NCBI RefSeq assembly: GCF_001571325.1
Contig: NZ_BCTO01000010.1
Span: forward strand, 248,001 to 312,000
Source: Delftia tsuruhatensis NBRC 16741
GTDB taxonomy: Bacteria; Pseudomonadota; Gammaproteobacteria; Burkholderiales; Burkholderiaceae_C
Direction: 5' to 3'
DNA: 64,000 nucleotides
A program made the translations under genes and the position numbers. Positions 9,475-18,806 of the stretch are shown one piece after another. Every line of letters starts with the position of its first letter. Position 1 is the first letter of the stretch. The notes beneath the pieces are model-generated. The model did no database searches and was not told the origin of the DNA. It was given only the letters and a program-made list of their open reading frames with translations.

Positions 9475-10119
9475 TCAGGTCATTTCCAGGCCCAGGGCCT
9501 CCAGGCTGCCCCGGCCTTGCCGCACCACGGTGGGCGGATTGCCCAGGGCCATGGGCACCAGGTCGATCACCGTGGTCGGCTCCGAGGGGCAGGCACCTGC
9601 ATCGACGATGGCATCGAGCTCGTGGGGAAAGCGCTCCAGGATGGCATCCGCGTCATGCAGGGCCTCGGTCTCTCCGGGCGGGATCAGCGTGGTGGCGATC
9701 AGCGGCTCGCCCAGCTGCTCCAGCAGCAGCTGCGTGCCCTTGCGGTCCGGCACGCGCAGGCCGATGGTCTTGCGCGAGGGGTGGCTCAGGCGCTTGGGCA
9801 CTTCCTTGGAGGCTTCCAGGATGAAGGTGTACGGCCCCGGTGTGGCCAGCTTCAACAGCCGGTACTGGCGGTTGTCCACGCGCGCATGGCTGGACAGCTC
9901 CGACAGGTCGCGGCACAGCAGCGTGAGGTGGTGCTTGTCGTTGATCTGGCGGATGCGGCGCAGCCGCTCCACCGCAGGGCGGTCGTCCAGATGGCAGACC
10001 AGTGCATAGCTGGAGTCCGTGGGAATGGCCAGGATGGCGCCCTGGCGCAGCATGTCGGCGGCCTGCTTGATGAGACGGGGCTGGGGATTGTCGGGGTGGG
10101 CTTCGAAGCGTAGGACCAT
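9475..10119 (-). CDS. YciO/Sua5 family protein (threonylcarbamoyl-AMP synthase-like)
   Basis: 214 residues with the YrdC/Sua5 fold: 'GAILAIPTDSSYALVC' near 28-43, 'RLRRIRQINDKHHLTLLCRDL' and 'PGPYTFILEASKEVPKRL'. The Sua5/TsaC proteins make threonylcarbamoyl-AMP for the tRNA t6A modification. This sequence resembles the shorter YciO branch, whose role is less certain. It is followed 25 bp downstream in the same direction of reading by the PHP phosphatase gene's 3' end, the same pairing as yciO-yciV in enterobacteria. Confidence 0.85.
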   Translation of the reverse strand: MVLRFEAHPDNPQPRLIKQAADMLRQGAILAIPTDSSYALVCHLDDRPAVERLRRIRQINDKHHLTLLCRDLSELSSHARVDNRQYRLLKLATPGPYTFILEASKEVPKRLSHPSRKTIGLRVPDRKGTQLLLEQLGEPLIATTLIPPGETEALHDADAILERFPHELDAIVDAGACPSEPTTVIDLVPMALGNPPTVVRQGRGSLEALGLEMT

Positions 10120-10144
10120 GGTGTGCGTTGTTTGCGGGAAGGGC

Positions 10145-11008
10145 TCAGGCCGGCTGAATGCGCTCGCCCAGCAGTTCCCATACCGGCGTCAGCTGGCCCG
10201 GCAGGTAGGGCAGGTCGCCCAGGTCGGTATGCGACTCCTCGGGGCTGTGGAAGTCGCTGCCGCGCGAGGCGGCCAGGCCGAACTCGCGGGCCATGTCGGC
10301 ATAGACGGCGTACTCGCTGGGGCGGTGGCTGCCGGTGACGACCTCCACGCCCTGGCCCCCATGGGCCTTGAATTCGGAAAACAGCGCGTACTCCTCGTTG
10401 GCCGTCAGCGCATAGCGGGCCGGGTGGGCGATCACCGCCACGCCGCCGGCCTGCGTGATCCAGCGCACGGCGTCGGCCAGGCGCGCCCAGGTATGGGGCA
10501 CGTAGCCGGGATGGCCTTCGGTCAGGTAGTGGCGGAACACCTCGCCGGTGTCGCGGCAGCGGCCGGATTCCACGAGAAAGCGCGCGAAATGCGTGCGCGA
10601 GATCAGCGCGGGATTGCCGGCAAAGCGCAGCGCGCCTTCGTAGCTGCCTTCAATGCCGGCCAGCTCCAGCTGGCGGGCCATCTCGCGGGCGCGGGGACCG
10701 CGTCCGTCGCGCGTGGCATGCAGGCCTTCGACCAGGGCCGGGTCGTCTGCGTCAAAGCCCAGGCCCACGATGTGCACCGTGGCGCCTGCAAAGCTCACCG
10801 AGATCTCTGCGCCCGTCAGGTAGTCCAGGCCGCAGGCGCGCGCTGCGGCGGCTGCGCGGTGCTGGCCGCCGACCTCGTCGTGGTCGGTCAGCGCCCACAG
10901 CTGCACGCCGCGGGCCGCGGCACGTTCGGCCAGTTGTTCAGGCGTCAGCGTTCCATCCGAGACCACGGAGTGGCTGTGCAGATCGGCATTCAGATAGGAC
11001 TTGGGCAC
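10145..11008 (-). CDS. PHP-domain 3',5'-nucleotide phosphatase (RnmAMP/YciV-like)
   Basis: 287 residues with a PHP metal centre: 'DLHSHSVVSDGTLTPEQL' (His11, His13, Asp18), 'ALTDHDEV' (Asp42-His43) and the C-terminal 'GSDFHSPEE'. Family members hydrolyse 3',5'-bisphosphonucleotides and degrade short RNA 5'-to-3'. The length equals E. coli YciV. It forms a probable operon with the downstream YciO-type gene, 25 bp away. Confidence 0.85.
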   Translation of the reverse strand: MPKSYLNADLHSHSVVSDGTLTPEQLAERAAARGVQLWALTDHDEVGGQHRAAAAARACGLDYLTGAEISVSFAGATVHIVGLGFDADDPALVEGLHATRDGRGPRAREMARQLELAGIEGSYEGALRFAGNPALISRTHFARFLVESGRCRDTGEVFRHYLTEGHPGYVPHTWARLADAVRWITQAGGVAVIAHPARYALTANEEYALFSEFKAHGGQGVEVVTGSHRPSEYAVYADMAREFGLAASRGSDFHSPEESHTDLGDLPYLPGQLTPVWELLGERIQPA

Positions 11009-11219
11009 CGGCCCATTGTAGGTGTCGGTCCTTTTCCGAGCCTGGCGCTGCGGCTGGGGACTTCCCTGAGTGCGGGTTTACCGCCCTCAATAGTGACAGC
11101 GGCATGACGATGATCAGCCAGGCGCCGTCAAGGGTGGACAAGAATGATTGCCCGGAGCGAAGGTCGGCGGGGCGCCATGGCCAGGCTCCGGCATTGTTAG
11201 AAAAAAGATCGGTTTTTCC

Positions 11220-12992
11220 ATGAATCTGAATCAAATCACCGTCGCCCAGAAACTCTGGGCCCTGGTGCTGGGACTGCTGGTGAGCATGCTGGCGGTCAAC
11301 GGCGGCATCCTGTTCTATCTGCACGGAGTCAACGAGAAGATCAACACCGACGTGATGACCGCGCAGCGCGGCGCCACGCTGGCGCGCGAGTGGCGGCATC
11401 TGACCCAGATGAGCGTGGAGCGCTCCATCGTCGCGGCCATGTCACCCGACGAGACGCTGGCGGCGCAGCAGCGCGCGCTGATGAGCAAGGGCATAGAACG
11501 CATCAACGTGCTGCAAAAGCAGGTGGGCGAGCTGCAGCTCGATGCCAAGGGCAAACAGGCGCTGGAGGCCGTGGCGGCCGAGCGCCGGGAAACGCTCAAG
11601 GCCAACTCGGCGGCCCAGGATGCGCGCAAGGCCAGCGACTTCGCCTCCACCTTCGACATCGTGGAAAAGCAGCTGCGCCCGGCGGCCGAGCGCTACAACA
11701 CGGCGCAGGAAGCCTTTGTGCAGCAGCAGGAGCGCCAAAGCGAGCTGGCGCGCGAGGAGGGCGTCGCCCACCGCACCCGGGCCTACTGGATCGGCGCCCT
11801 GGCCAGCGCGCTCATCGTGGCCCTGGGCCTGTTCATGGGCATGGCCATCATGCGTTCCATCACACGGCCGCTGGACCAGGCCGTGGCGCTGGCCGACGGC
11901 ATTGCCGCAGGCGATCTCACGGGGTCGGTGCAAAGCAACCGGGGCGATGAGCTGGGCCATCTGCTGCAGGCGCTCAACGGCATGGCGCAGCGGCTGCGCG
12001 GCGTGGTGGGCGAGGTGCGTTCGGGCGTGGAGTCCGTGTCCACGGCTTCCAACCAGATCGCCAGCGGCAACCAGGACCTGTCCTCGCGTACCGAGCAGAC
12101 GGCGGCGAATCTGGAGGAGACGGCGGCCAGCATGGAGGAGCTGACGGCCACCGTCACCCAGTCGGCCGATACGGCGCGCCAGGCCAACCAGCTGGCCGCC
12201 ACGGCCGCGCAGGCGGCCGAGCAGGGTGGCGCCGTGGTGGCCCAGGTGGTCACCAGCATGCAGCAGATCACGGACAGCAGCCGCAAGATCGCCGACATCA
12301 TCGGCGTGATCGACGGCATTGCCTTCCAGACCAACATCCTGGCGCTCAACGCCGCCGTGGAAGCGGCCCGCGCAGGCGAGCAGGGCCGGGGCTTTGCCGT
12401 GGTGGCCGGCGAGGTGCGTTCGCTGGCGCAGCGCAGTGCCGAGGCCGCCAAGGAGATCAAGCTGCTGATCACCACCAGCGTGGACAACGTGCAGTCGGGC
12501 TCGCAGCAGGTGGAGCAGGCGGGGCGCTCCATGGAGGAAATCGTCTCCAGCGTGCGCCGCGTCAGCGACCTCATCGGCGAGATCACCGCCTCGTCCACCG
12601 AGCAGCGCGACGGCATTGGCCAGGTCAACCAGGCCGTGAGCCAGCTCGACCAGATGACGCAGCAGAATGCGGCCCTGGTCGAGGAATCCAGCGCGGCTGC
12701 GCTGGCCATGCAGGACCAGGCGCGGCGCCTGTCCGAGGTGGTGGCGGTGTTCAAGCTGGGGCAGGAAGGCAGTGCGCTGGCACCGGCCCGGGCGCAGGCG
12801 CCCGCCAGTTCAGCCGCCGTGGCGCGCCGACCGGCAGCAGCCCCTGCAGCGGCGGCGCGTCCCGCGCCCGCGGCACGCCCGGCTGCCGCCGTGCGCAATG
12901 CACCGGCGCCCCAGATCCAGCCGCCGGTGGCCAAGGCGCCCGCCCGGGCACCTGCCAAGGCCGGCGCGGACGACGACTGGGAGACCTTCTAG
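11220..12992 (+). CDS. Methyl-accepting chemotaxis protein
   Basis: 590 residues from the ATG at 11220, chosen because the first membrane helix (about 10-32) then begins directly. A four-helix-bundle periplasmic sensor (about 35-185) is followed by a second helix (about 190-212), a HAMP domain and the signalling domain with '[29 protein letters not shown]'. The tail is Ala/Pro-rich and ends 'DDDWETF', a WxxF-type C-terminal pentapeptide that usually tethers CheR/CheB. It is divergent from the PHP phosphatase gene across 211 bp. Confidence 0.92.
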   Translation: MNLNQITVAQKLWALVLGLLVSMLAVNGGILFYLHGVNEKINTDVMTAQRGATLAREWRHLTQMSVERSIVAAMSPDETLAAQQRALMSKGIERINVLQKQVGELQLDAKGKQALEAVAAERRETLKANSAAQDARKASDFASTFDIVEKQLRPAAERYNTAQEAFVQQQERQSELAREEGVAHRTRAYWIGALASALIVALGLFMGMAIMRSITRPLDQAVALADGIAAGDLTGSVQSNRGDELGHLLQALNGMAQRLRGVVGEVRSGVESVSTASNQIASGNQDLSSRTEQTAANLEETAASMEELTATVTQSADTARQANQLAATAAQAAEQGGAVVAQVVTSMQQITDSSRKIADIIGVIDGIAFQTNILALNAAVEAARAGEQGRGFAVVAGEVRSLAQRSAEAAKEIKLLITTSVDNVQSGSQQVEQAGRSMEEIVSSVRRVSDLIGEITASSTEQRDGIGQVNQAVSQLDQMTQQNAALVEESSAAALAMQDQARRLSEVVAVFKLGQEGSALAPARAQAPASSAAVARRPAAAPAAAARPAPAARPAAAVRNAPAPQIQPPVAKAPARAPAKAGADDDWETF

Positions 12993-13007
12993 CGGGAGGA
13001 GCGGGGA

Positions 13008-13041
13008 TGCAGGCCGGCGCGTCCATGTGCGCCGGCCTGCA
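13008..13041. terminator. Long stem-loop between converging genes
   Basis: A perfect 13-bp inverted repeat (TGCAGGCCGGCGC / GCGCCGGCCTGCA) with an 8-nt loop lies between the stops of the chemoreceptor gene and the GNA1162-type gene. It lacks a T-tract on either strand. Confidence 0.55.
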
Positions 13042-13049
13042 GGCCTTCG

Positions 13050-13712
13050 TCAGTTGCGCGGTTTGCCGTAGTCGGGCGAGCGCGGGCCCGGCAGCAGTCC
13101 GCGCTGCGCCATGGGCGACAGCAGGCGCTGGTTGGCGATGGAGGCGATCTGCACGCTGCGGTCGTTCATGGTGTCCAGGATCTGGTTGAGCAGTGCCGTC
13201 ACCAGAATGCCGACCAGTCCGCCGCCCGAGCTTTGGCCTTCGGCACTGGAGGCCGTGGCGCTGCCGTCCCACAGCTGTGTGCCGGTACGCAGGTCCACCA
13301 GTTTGGCGTCCAGCGTGACCACCGAGGCGCTGCTGATCACCGCATAGCTGGTGCCGTAGTTGCGGATGTTCAGGTACAGGGCCGCATCGGCGCCAAAGAT
13401 TTCACGGAGCTTGGCCACGGGCAGTTCCTGCGCATCGTCGGCGCTGACGATGCCGTTCTGGCGGAACATTTCCTCGGTGACCGCCACGGGCAGGACGTAG
13501 TAGCCAGCCTCGGCCAGCGGCAGCGTGATCTGCGACAGCACGCCGGCCGGCGCATTCACTTCCGGCGACTGGTTCAGCGCGGGCATGACCAGGATGGATG
13601 CAGGCTTGGATGCCCGCAGTGCCGAATAGTCATAGGGCGCAGTGGTGGCGCACCCGGTCAGTGCGACGGTCATGGCCAGGGCCAGGGTCTTGATGTGTGT
13701 GCTCAGGCGCAT
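13050..13712 (-). CDS. GNA1162/DUF799 family lipoprotein
   Basis: 220 residues beginning with a lipoprotein signal; the lipobox 'LTGC' places the lipidated Cys at about 21. The body matches the DUF799/GNA1162 group ('ILVMPALNQSPEVNAPAGVLSQ', 'YYVLPVAVTEEMFRQNG'). It starts 1 bp after the stop of the DUF4810 gene. The trio CsgG-like, DUF4810 and GNA1162 is a recurrent operon in Gram-negative bacteria, assumed to form an outer-membrane assembly or export complex; the substrate is not known. Confidence 0.88.
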   Translation of the reverse strand: MRLSTHIKTLALAMTVALTGCATTAPYDYSALRASKPASILVMPALNQSPEVNAPAGVLSQITLPLAEAGYYVLPVAVTEEMFRQNGIVSADDAQELPVAKLREIFGADAALYLNIRNYGTSYAVISSASVVTLDAKLVDLRTGTQLWDGSATASSAEGQSSGGGLVGILVTALLNQILDTMNDRSVQIASIANQRLLSPMAQRGLLPGPRSPDYGKPRN

Positions 13713-13713
13713 C

Positions 13714-14088
13714 TCAATCCTTGCGGGCCGTGAAGGTTTGCAGCAGCGTGTCCATGAACTTGGCGGATTCGGGGAAATGCTGCTTTTCCTCTGCCAATTG
13801 CTGCACCGTCTTTTCGTTGTTGCCGGTCCGGGAATACAGCATGGCCATATGGGCGCGATAGCCGGGGGGCAAAGCCTTTCCCTCGGCCTGCACCTTCAGG
13901 CGGGTTTCTTCCAGCTTGAGCAATTGGTCCTCGGCGCCTGTGCTTCCGTCATCCTTGAGGTATTGATAGACCTGGGGCTGGTAATCGTTCCAGGCATACA
14001 GAGGCTGGCGCGGTGCGGCGCAGCCGGCCAACGAGGCGCAAACGGCCAGTGCAGCCAGGGTTGCGGCCGAATGGGGAATCTGCTTCAT
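13714..14088 (-). CDS. DUF4810 family lipoprotein
   Basis: 124 residues from the ATG at 14088, which overlaps the stop of the upstream gene as ATGA; this coupling decides the start. A signal peptide ends in lipobox 'LAGC'. The mature part is helical and TPR-like ('AHMAMLYSRTGNNEKTVQQLAEEKQHFPES'). It is the middle gene of the CsgG-DUF4810-GNA1162 operon. Its function is unknown; a scaffolding role for the other two lipoproteins is inferred from context. Confidence 0.85.
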   Translation of the reverse strand: MKQIPHSAATLAALAVCASLAGCAAPRQPLYAWNDYQPQVYQYLKDDGSTGAEDQLLKLEETRLKVQAEGKALPPGYRAHMAMLYSRTGNNEKTVQQLAEEKQHFPESAKFMDTLLQTFTARKD

Positions 14089-14765
14089 TGCGCGGGCTTC
14101 CATGCACCGCTGTCCATGCCGGCCGCCAGCTTGTCCACGGCTTCGCGGATGGCCAGATCCAGCACCTTGCCATTGAGTGTGGAGTCATAGCCGGCCGTGC
14201 TGCCGAATCCCACGATTTCCCGGTTCGACAGGCTGTATTCGCCTGCGCCCTGCACCGAATAGACGACTTCGGAGGTCTGCACCCGGACGATGTTCAGGCT
14301 GACCTTGGCATAGGCCACCTGCTCCTTGCCACGGCCGAGCACGCCGAAGAACTGGCGGTCCCCGACCACCTTGCGGCCGAACTCGCTCACGTCGCCGGTC
14401 ACGACGTAGGTGGCGCCCTTGATCGCCTGCTCCTGCCGGTTGAAGCCCGCTTCCTGGCGGGTCTCGGACATGTTGTCGCGGTCCAGCACGCTGAATCGGC
14501 CGCTTTGCTGCAGGTGGGTTACCAAGATGGTTCTGGCCTGGCCACCGAGGCGGTCGACTCCGTCCGAGAAAATGCCGCGCTGGAAGCTGGAGCGGTTGTC
14601 GAACTTGCCCACGGAAATGGGGCTGCGCGGGCCTTGATAGGCGCTGTATGCAGAAGCGGGTTTGGCCGTTTCAAGCGTGCGCGATTGCTCGGTGGTGGCG
14701 CAGCCGGAAAGGCCGGCGGCCAGGGTGATGGCAAGGGTCGAGCAAGGCAAAATGCGAAAAGTCAT
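14085..14765 (-). CDS. CsgG/HfaB family outer-membrane lipoprotein
   Basis: 226 residues from the ATG at 14765, preceded by a good ribosome binding site (GGGGAAA, 7 nt spacing). The lipobox 'LSGC' follows a hydrophobic signal. The CsgG-like core shows 'ISVGKFDNRSSFQRGIFSDG', 'GRFSVLDRDNM' and 'YVVTGDVSEFG'. CsgG proteins form nonameric secretion pores (curli) and HfaB anchors holdfast. No curli or holdfast genes are visible here. It is the first gene of a three-lipoprotein operon. Confidence 0.87.
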   Translation of the reverse strand: MTFRILPCSTLAITLAAGLSGCATTEQSRTLETAKPASAYSAYQGPRSPISVGKFDNRSSFQRGIFSDGVDRLGGQARTILVTHLQQSGRFSVLDRDNMSETRQEAGFNRQEQAIKGATYVVTGDVSEFGRKVVGDRQFFGVLGRGKEQVAYAKVSLNIVRVQTSEVVYSVQGAGEYSLSNREIVGFGSTAGYDSTLNGKVLDLAIREAVDKLAAGMDSGAWKPAQ

Positions 14766-15238
14766 GAGTGGTTTCCCCAATTTTCTTGGAATGAATTTGC
14801 AATATTTTGTTGCAAAGCCGAGAATATTAACTGAGCGGCTCCGCGAAAGGTGCAGCGACTCTCTAAAGGATTGTTTGAACTTTCGTTCGCTGCGATCGGT
14901 AGACTGAGTAGGGTTTGACGATGTGGGATGTTTCCGGTCTCAGGGATACCGTCTTGGCCAACTGAAGAAATACGCCTCTCTGCGAAGGATGCCTGGGCCT
15001 GAATTCAACAGGCCTCCGTGGCTATTTCACATCCCGGCATTTCGGGGTGGAATGTTCATCTTTTCCTCGATTTGCACCTGGCTTTTCACGCTCTCCTGCT
15101 CGATTTCGCCTTCAGACTGATCTGCTCCGAGGTGTGCATGCGCACCAAATCGTAGGTCGTCATCGTCCGCTCAAACATATGGTCCACGCTATTGAGTCCT
15201 CGCACCATCGCTGACCAGAATGGTATTTCTTCAGCCTG
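14766..15238. other. Intergenic region at the left edge of the microcin island
   Basis: About 470 bp without a convincing gene apart from a 40-codon minus-strand frame. It includes a short inverted repeat (GGCCTG/CAGGCC, about 14997-15015) without a T-tract. The base composition is lower in G+C than the flanking operons. The promoter of the CsgG operon must lie at its left end. Confidence 0.5.
15086..15208 (-). CDS. Possible 40-residue peptide downstream of the TolC gene
   Basis: A short frame opens 30 bp past the tolC-type stop and is in the same phase, so the two are separated by the stop codon and would form a 50-residue extension if it were read through. The predicted peptide is basic at its end and contains 'HMFERTMTTYDLVRM'. 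There is no clear ribosome binding site and I do not recognise the family. It may be noncoding or a remnant of a fused or transposase-derived sequence. Confidence 0.2.
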   Translation of the reverse strand: MVRGLNSVDHMFERTMTTYDLVRMHTSEQISLKAKSSRRA

Positions 15239-16663
15239 CTACGGGCTTTCCATGCTCCAGAACCCCAGTTGTCCCAAGTGAGCTGCCAGCGTCATGCGCG
15301 AGACCTGCCAGTTGGTCATCGCCCCGATGTGCTGTTGCTGAGCACTGGCATAGATCTCCATCGCGTTCAGAACTTCGGTCATGCTACCCACGCCGGAGCG
15401 ATAGCGGCCTCGCACGATTTCCATGGCTTGCTTTGACTGATCAACGAGTGCCGAGGTGTGTGCCAGGTTGGCTGTTTCCGTCCGCAGACTGGTGTACTGC
15501 GTCCACACATCCACCGAAACGCCTAAGCGCGCGGTGTCGAACTCGGCGGCGTGGGCTGCGGCCTGGGCTTGGGCCTCCCGAATCTGATAGGCCTGCTCAA
15601 ACCATGAGAACAAGGGGATGCTCAGTTGCAGTCCAATGTTCATGTCCTGGCGCCCGCTGCTTGGACCATGCCCGGAGAAGTTTGAGCGCCCGAGATTACT
15701 CGTCAGCGCAATGGATGGCCGCGCCATCATTCGAGCCTCGTGCATTGCAGCCTGAGCAGCTTTCGCGCGAGCCTGCGTGGCAATCAGGCTTGGATTTTGG
15801 TCGCGCGCAATGCGTATGAGCTCGTCGACTTCGGACATAAAGTTCAGTGCAGGCAAAGTTGCGCTGTGTTCATCTATGTTCACGATCGTCTGTGCAGGCA
15901 ACCCCATGCGCAACGCCATGGAACCCAGGGCACTGGACAGAGCACCCTTTTCGCGTGATGCGCGCAAGCTGGCCTGGGTATAGGCTGTCTGGGCCCGTAG
16001 GCGATCGGACAGGGCCGCCGCGCCGGCTTTGTACTTCTCATCTGCGGCGATGTAATTGTCTTTGGCCAGGTCCGCGACTTGCTGGGCAGCGGTAAGCCTC
16101 TGGTTGCTCGCGCGCGCGGCAAAGTACAGTTGCGCGGCATCGAGAAACGCACGCTGAATTGCCGCGTTCTGATCGGAATTGGCCGCTGCCAGCAACTGGT
16201 GGGCGGCCTCCAGCGCCGCTTCTCGACGACCAAAATCGAAGAGCATCCAACTCAGGCTGAGATTGTCTGTGCGCATCCGACTGTTGTTGCGGATCACTCC
16301 CAGGTCGCCGCCGTAACGGGTCGTGGTGCGGCTTGCAGACTGGCCCAACCGCCCATCCAGACGGGGCAGATATTCGGACTGGCGCTGGCCCAACTGGGCC
16401 GCCCGCACTCTGGCCGTGGACCAGGCGTGCCGGATGGCCGGGTCATGGCACAGGATGCGGGTGATGGCTTCGTGCAAAGTCAGTGGTTCTGGCGGCATGC
16501 CGGCCGGGCAGGCGCCCACCCCCACAGCGGTGGAAGCCGTCGTCGGGGAGGTCACGAGGCTTTCTGTAGCGAAGGCATCGAAAGCCGGCATGGCATATGC
16601 AGGCTTGAGCAGGACGGCACCGACAAAGCACGCGGCGAGAGGCAGCAGCCTATGCATCGTCAC
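15239..16663 (-). CDS. TolC-family outer membrane channel for microcin export
   Basis: 474 residues. An N-terminal signal peptide ends near 'LLKPAYA' (about 24). Two outer-membrane efflux (OEP) repeats follow, with the usual starts 'PLTLHEAITRILCHDPAI' and 'ARDQNPSLIATQARAKAAQAA' and coiled-coil helices rich in Ala/Gln. The gene overlaps the exporter ATPase gene by 4 bp, so it is a dedicated third component of the type I system. Classical MccV operons borrow the chromosomal TolC instead. Codon use is less G/C-biased than in the flanking housekeeping genes. Confidence 0.9.
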   Translation of the reverse strand: MTMHRLLPLAACFVGAVLLKPAYAMPAFDAFATESLVTSPTTASTAVGVGACPAGMPPEPLTLHEAITRILCHDPAIRHAWSTARVRAAQLGQRQSEYLPRLDGRLGQSASRTTTRYGGDLGVIRNNSRMRTDNLSLSWMLFDFGRREAALEAAHQLLAAANSDQNAAIQRAFLDAAQLYFAARASNQRLTAAQQVADLAKDNYIAADEKYKAGAAALSDRLRAQTAYTQASLRASREKGALSSALGSMALRMGLPAQTIVNIDEHSATLPALNFMSEVDELIRIARDQNPSLIATQARAKAAQAAMHEARMMARPSIALTSNLGRSNFSGHGPSSGRQDMNIGLQLSIPLFSWFEQAYQIREAQAQAAAHAAEFDTARLGVSVDVWTQYTSLRTETANLAHTSALVDQSKQAMEIVRGRYRSGVGSMTEVLNAMEIYASAQQQHIGAMTNWQVSRMTLAAHLGQLGFWSMESP

Positions 16664-18804
16664 GCTCCCGGCGAGCGCCGGCGCTGCAATGGCCGCACTC
16701 GTACGTCATTGATCACCCGGCCCTGGCAGAGCTCGATGATCCGATCTGCACAGGCAATCGTTTCCGGACGATGGGCGATCATGATCCTGGTGATATCCAG
16801 GGTTTGGATCGCAGCATTGACCTGCCGTTCGGCGTCTACGTCGAGGTGGCTGGTGGCCTCGTCCAGGAAGAGAATCCGGGGTTTCTTGTACAACGCACGC
16901 GCCAGCAGGACCCGCTGCTTTTGTCCACCGGAAAGCACCGTGCCCATGTCGCCAACCAAGGTGCTGTAGCCCATGGGCATGCGCTCGATATCGACATGGA
17001 TTCCTGCAATGCGCGCGCACTGCTGCATCCATTTCGCATCCGAGTGAGGATCGAAGAAGCAGATGTTTTCGGCAAGACTGCCGGCAAACAGCGCGTCGTC
17101 CTGCATCACGCAACCTGACAGCGCCCGAAGCGTAGACAGGCTGGCTCCGCCGATTTCATTACCTGCGACGCGAATGCTCCCCCGAGCTACTGGCAGCATG
17201 CCTAGAAGCACCTTGAACAAGGTGCTTTTGCCACAGCCCGAAGGCCCGATGATGGCCACTGAATCGCCTTCGTCGATGCTGAAGCTCAGGTCGTTCAGAA
17301 TCCAGGGCTCCTGGTCTCCATAGCGGTAGGCCACCGCTTGGACTTCGATATCCGCCCGGCCGCTGCATTCATTGGCAACGAGTGCGCGAGTCTCTTCTTC
17401 GGGTGGATGAAGCACGATGTCGGCCAACCTCTCACTGTGCAGTTGCAGCATGCGCAGGTCAAAGAGACGATCGATCAGGCTGCCCACGCGGCTGCCGAAC
17501 TGGGACTTGTAGGAGTAGAAGGCCATGAACATGCCGACACTGAAGTGCCCGTCCATCACCATGGTGGCCCCCAACCAGATCACAAGCAGATTCTCGGCGC
17601 CGAACAGCAGTGCGTTGGCTTGCGCGTAGAACAGTTGCAGCTTCTGGGACTTCAGGCCCGCATTGATCTGCTCGACGAAGAGGTTCAGCCAGACGGCTCT
17701 GCGCATATCCAGCTTTTGAAACAGCTTCAACGCCTGCACACCTCGGACCGATTCGAGGAAGTGGCTTTGCTGGCGAGCGGCATGGACGATCTGCTCTTGC
17801 GTAGCGTTTCGCTGCGGGTGGTACCACGCCCAGCGGATCAGCCCGTAGAGCGCCATCGCGCAAATGACGACAGTAGCCAATTGGGGGCTGTAGACCAGCA
17901 TCAGCACCAGGGTGGACAGCGCCATCAGGCCGTCCAGAATGACCGAGAAAAAGCTTGCCGTCAGGGTTTGCTGGATCTGATTGACAGACCCGAAGCGGGA
18001 AACCACATCGCCCAGGTGGCGCTTCTCGAAGAACTGGCTGGGCAAGCGCAGCATGTGGCTGAACACGTTGGTCCGCCATTGCAGGCTGAACAACGTGCCC
18101 ATGTGCATCAGTGCCCAAGCCCGGCCGGTGCTGATGAGCATCTGCATCAGTAGCACGACGGAGAACCCCAGAATCAAGGTGGCCAGCAGATGGCGATCGT
18201 TGCTGACGATCGCATTGTCTATGGTCCACTGAAGCAGGAACGGGCCGACGAGCGCCACGATCTGCAACGCCACGCCCATCACCAGCACCTGGAAGAAGGA
18301 CCGGCGCAATCCGGTGATCTTCCCCATCAAGCCAAGCAGCCTGACCCTGGGCTTTGCCTCCTTCTTCTCGAAGTTCGGGTTTGGCCACAACTCCAGAGCC
18401 ACACCTGTGAACTTGCGCGACAGCTCTTCGAAGCTGACGGAGCGGGCTCCGGTCGACGGATCATGTATCACCACACTGTGGGCACTGACGGATTTCAACA
18501 CCACAAAATGGTCGAGGTTCCAATGCAGCACACAGGGGGCGGTCAGATTCTGGAGTTCATCGCGTTCCAGGCGCACCGCCCGAGTACCCAAGCGAAGGCC
18601 GTGCGCCACCTGGACTACCTGGGCAAGGTTCATCCCCTTGAGGGAAACGCTGAAGCGTTGGCGCATTTCCGTCACGTCTACCTTGTAGCCGTGATAGCTC
18701 GCGACCATCGCAAGGCAGGCCAGGCCGCACTCAGCGGCCTCTGTCTGCAACATGACCGGCAAATGCTTGCCCCAGCGCAGTGCCAACGTATCCAAAGAAG
18801 CCAT
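16660..18804 (-). CDS. C39-peptidase bacteriocin ABC exporter (CvaB-like)
   Basis: 714 residues, the usual length of peptidase-containing ABC transporters. The N-terminal C39 cysteine peptidase has Gln20 (oxyanion), Cys26 in 'QTEAAECGLACLAMVASYHG', His99 in 'LDHFVVL' and Asp115 in 'HDP', so the full triad is intact. It would cleave double-glycine leaders. About six membrane helices follow (about 165-440), then the nucleotide-binding domain: Walker A 'GPSGCGKS' at 520-527, signature 'LSGGQKQR' at 624, Walker B 'ILFLDE' near 645. It is 2 bp downstream of the HlyD-type gene and overlaps the TolC gene. Two double-glycine precursors are encoded upstream in the same operon. Confidence 0.94.
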   Translation of the reverse strand: MASLDTLALRWGKHLPVMLQTEAAECGLACLAMVASYHGYKVDVTEMRQRFSVSLKGMNLAQVVQVAHGLRLGTRAVRLERDELQNLTAPCVLHWNLDHFVVLKSVSAHSVVIHDPSTGARSVSFEELSRKFTGVALELWPNPNFEKKEAKPRVRLLGLMGKITGLRRSFFQVLVMGVALQIVALVGPFLLQWTIDNAIVSNDRHLLATLILGFSVVLLMQMLISTGRAWALMHMGTLFSLQWRTNVFSHMLRLPSQFFEKRHLGDVVSRFGSVNQIQQTLTASFFSVILDGLMALSTLVLMLVYSPQLATVVICAMALYGLIRWAWYHPQRNATQEQIVHAARQQSHFLESVRGVQALKLFQKLDMRRAVWLNLFVEQINAGLKSQKLQLFYAQANALLFGAENLLVIWLGATMVMDGHFSVGMFMAFYSYKSQFGSRVGSLIDRLFDLRMLQLHSERLADIVLHPPEEETRALVANECSGRADIEVQAVAYRYGDQEPWILNDLSFSIDEGDSVAIIGPSGCGKSTLFKVLLGMLPVARGSIRVAGNEIGGASLSTLRALSGCVMQDDALFAGSLAENICFFDPHSDAKWMQQCARIAGIHVDIERMPMGYSTLVGDMGTVLSGGQKQRVLLARALYKKPRILFLDEATSHLDVDAERQVNAAIQTLDITRIMIAHRPETIACADRIIELCQGRVINDVRVRPLQRRRSPGA

Positions 18805-18806
18805 GG

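Noticed and set aside
14923-15120. Plus-strand 65-codon frame in the intergenic region
   Set aside because: No ribosome binding site, no recognisable family and an amino-acid composition typical of random reading.
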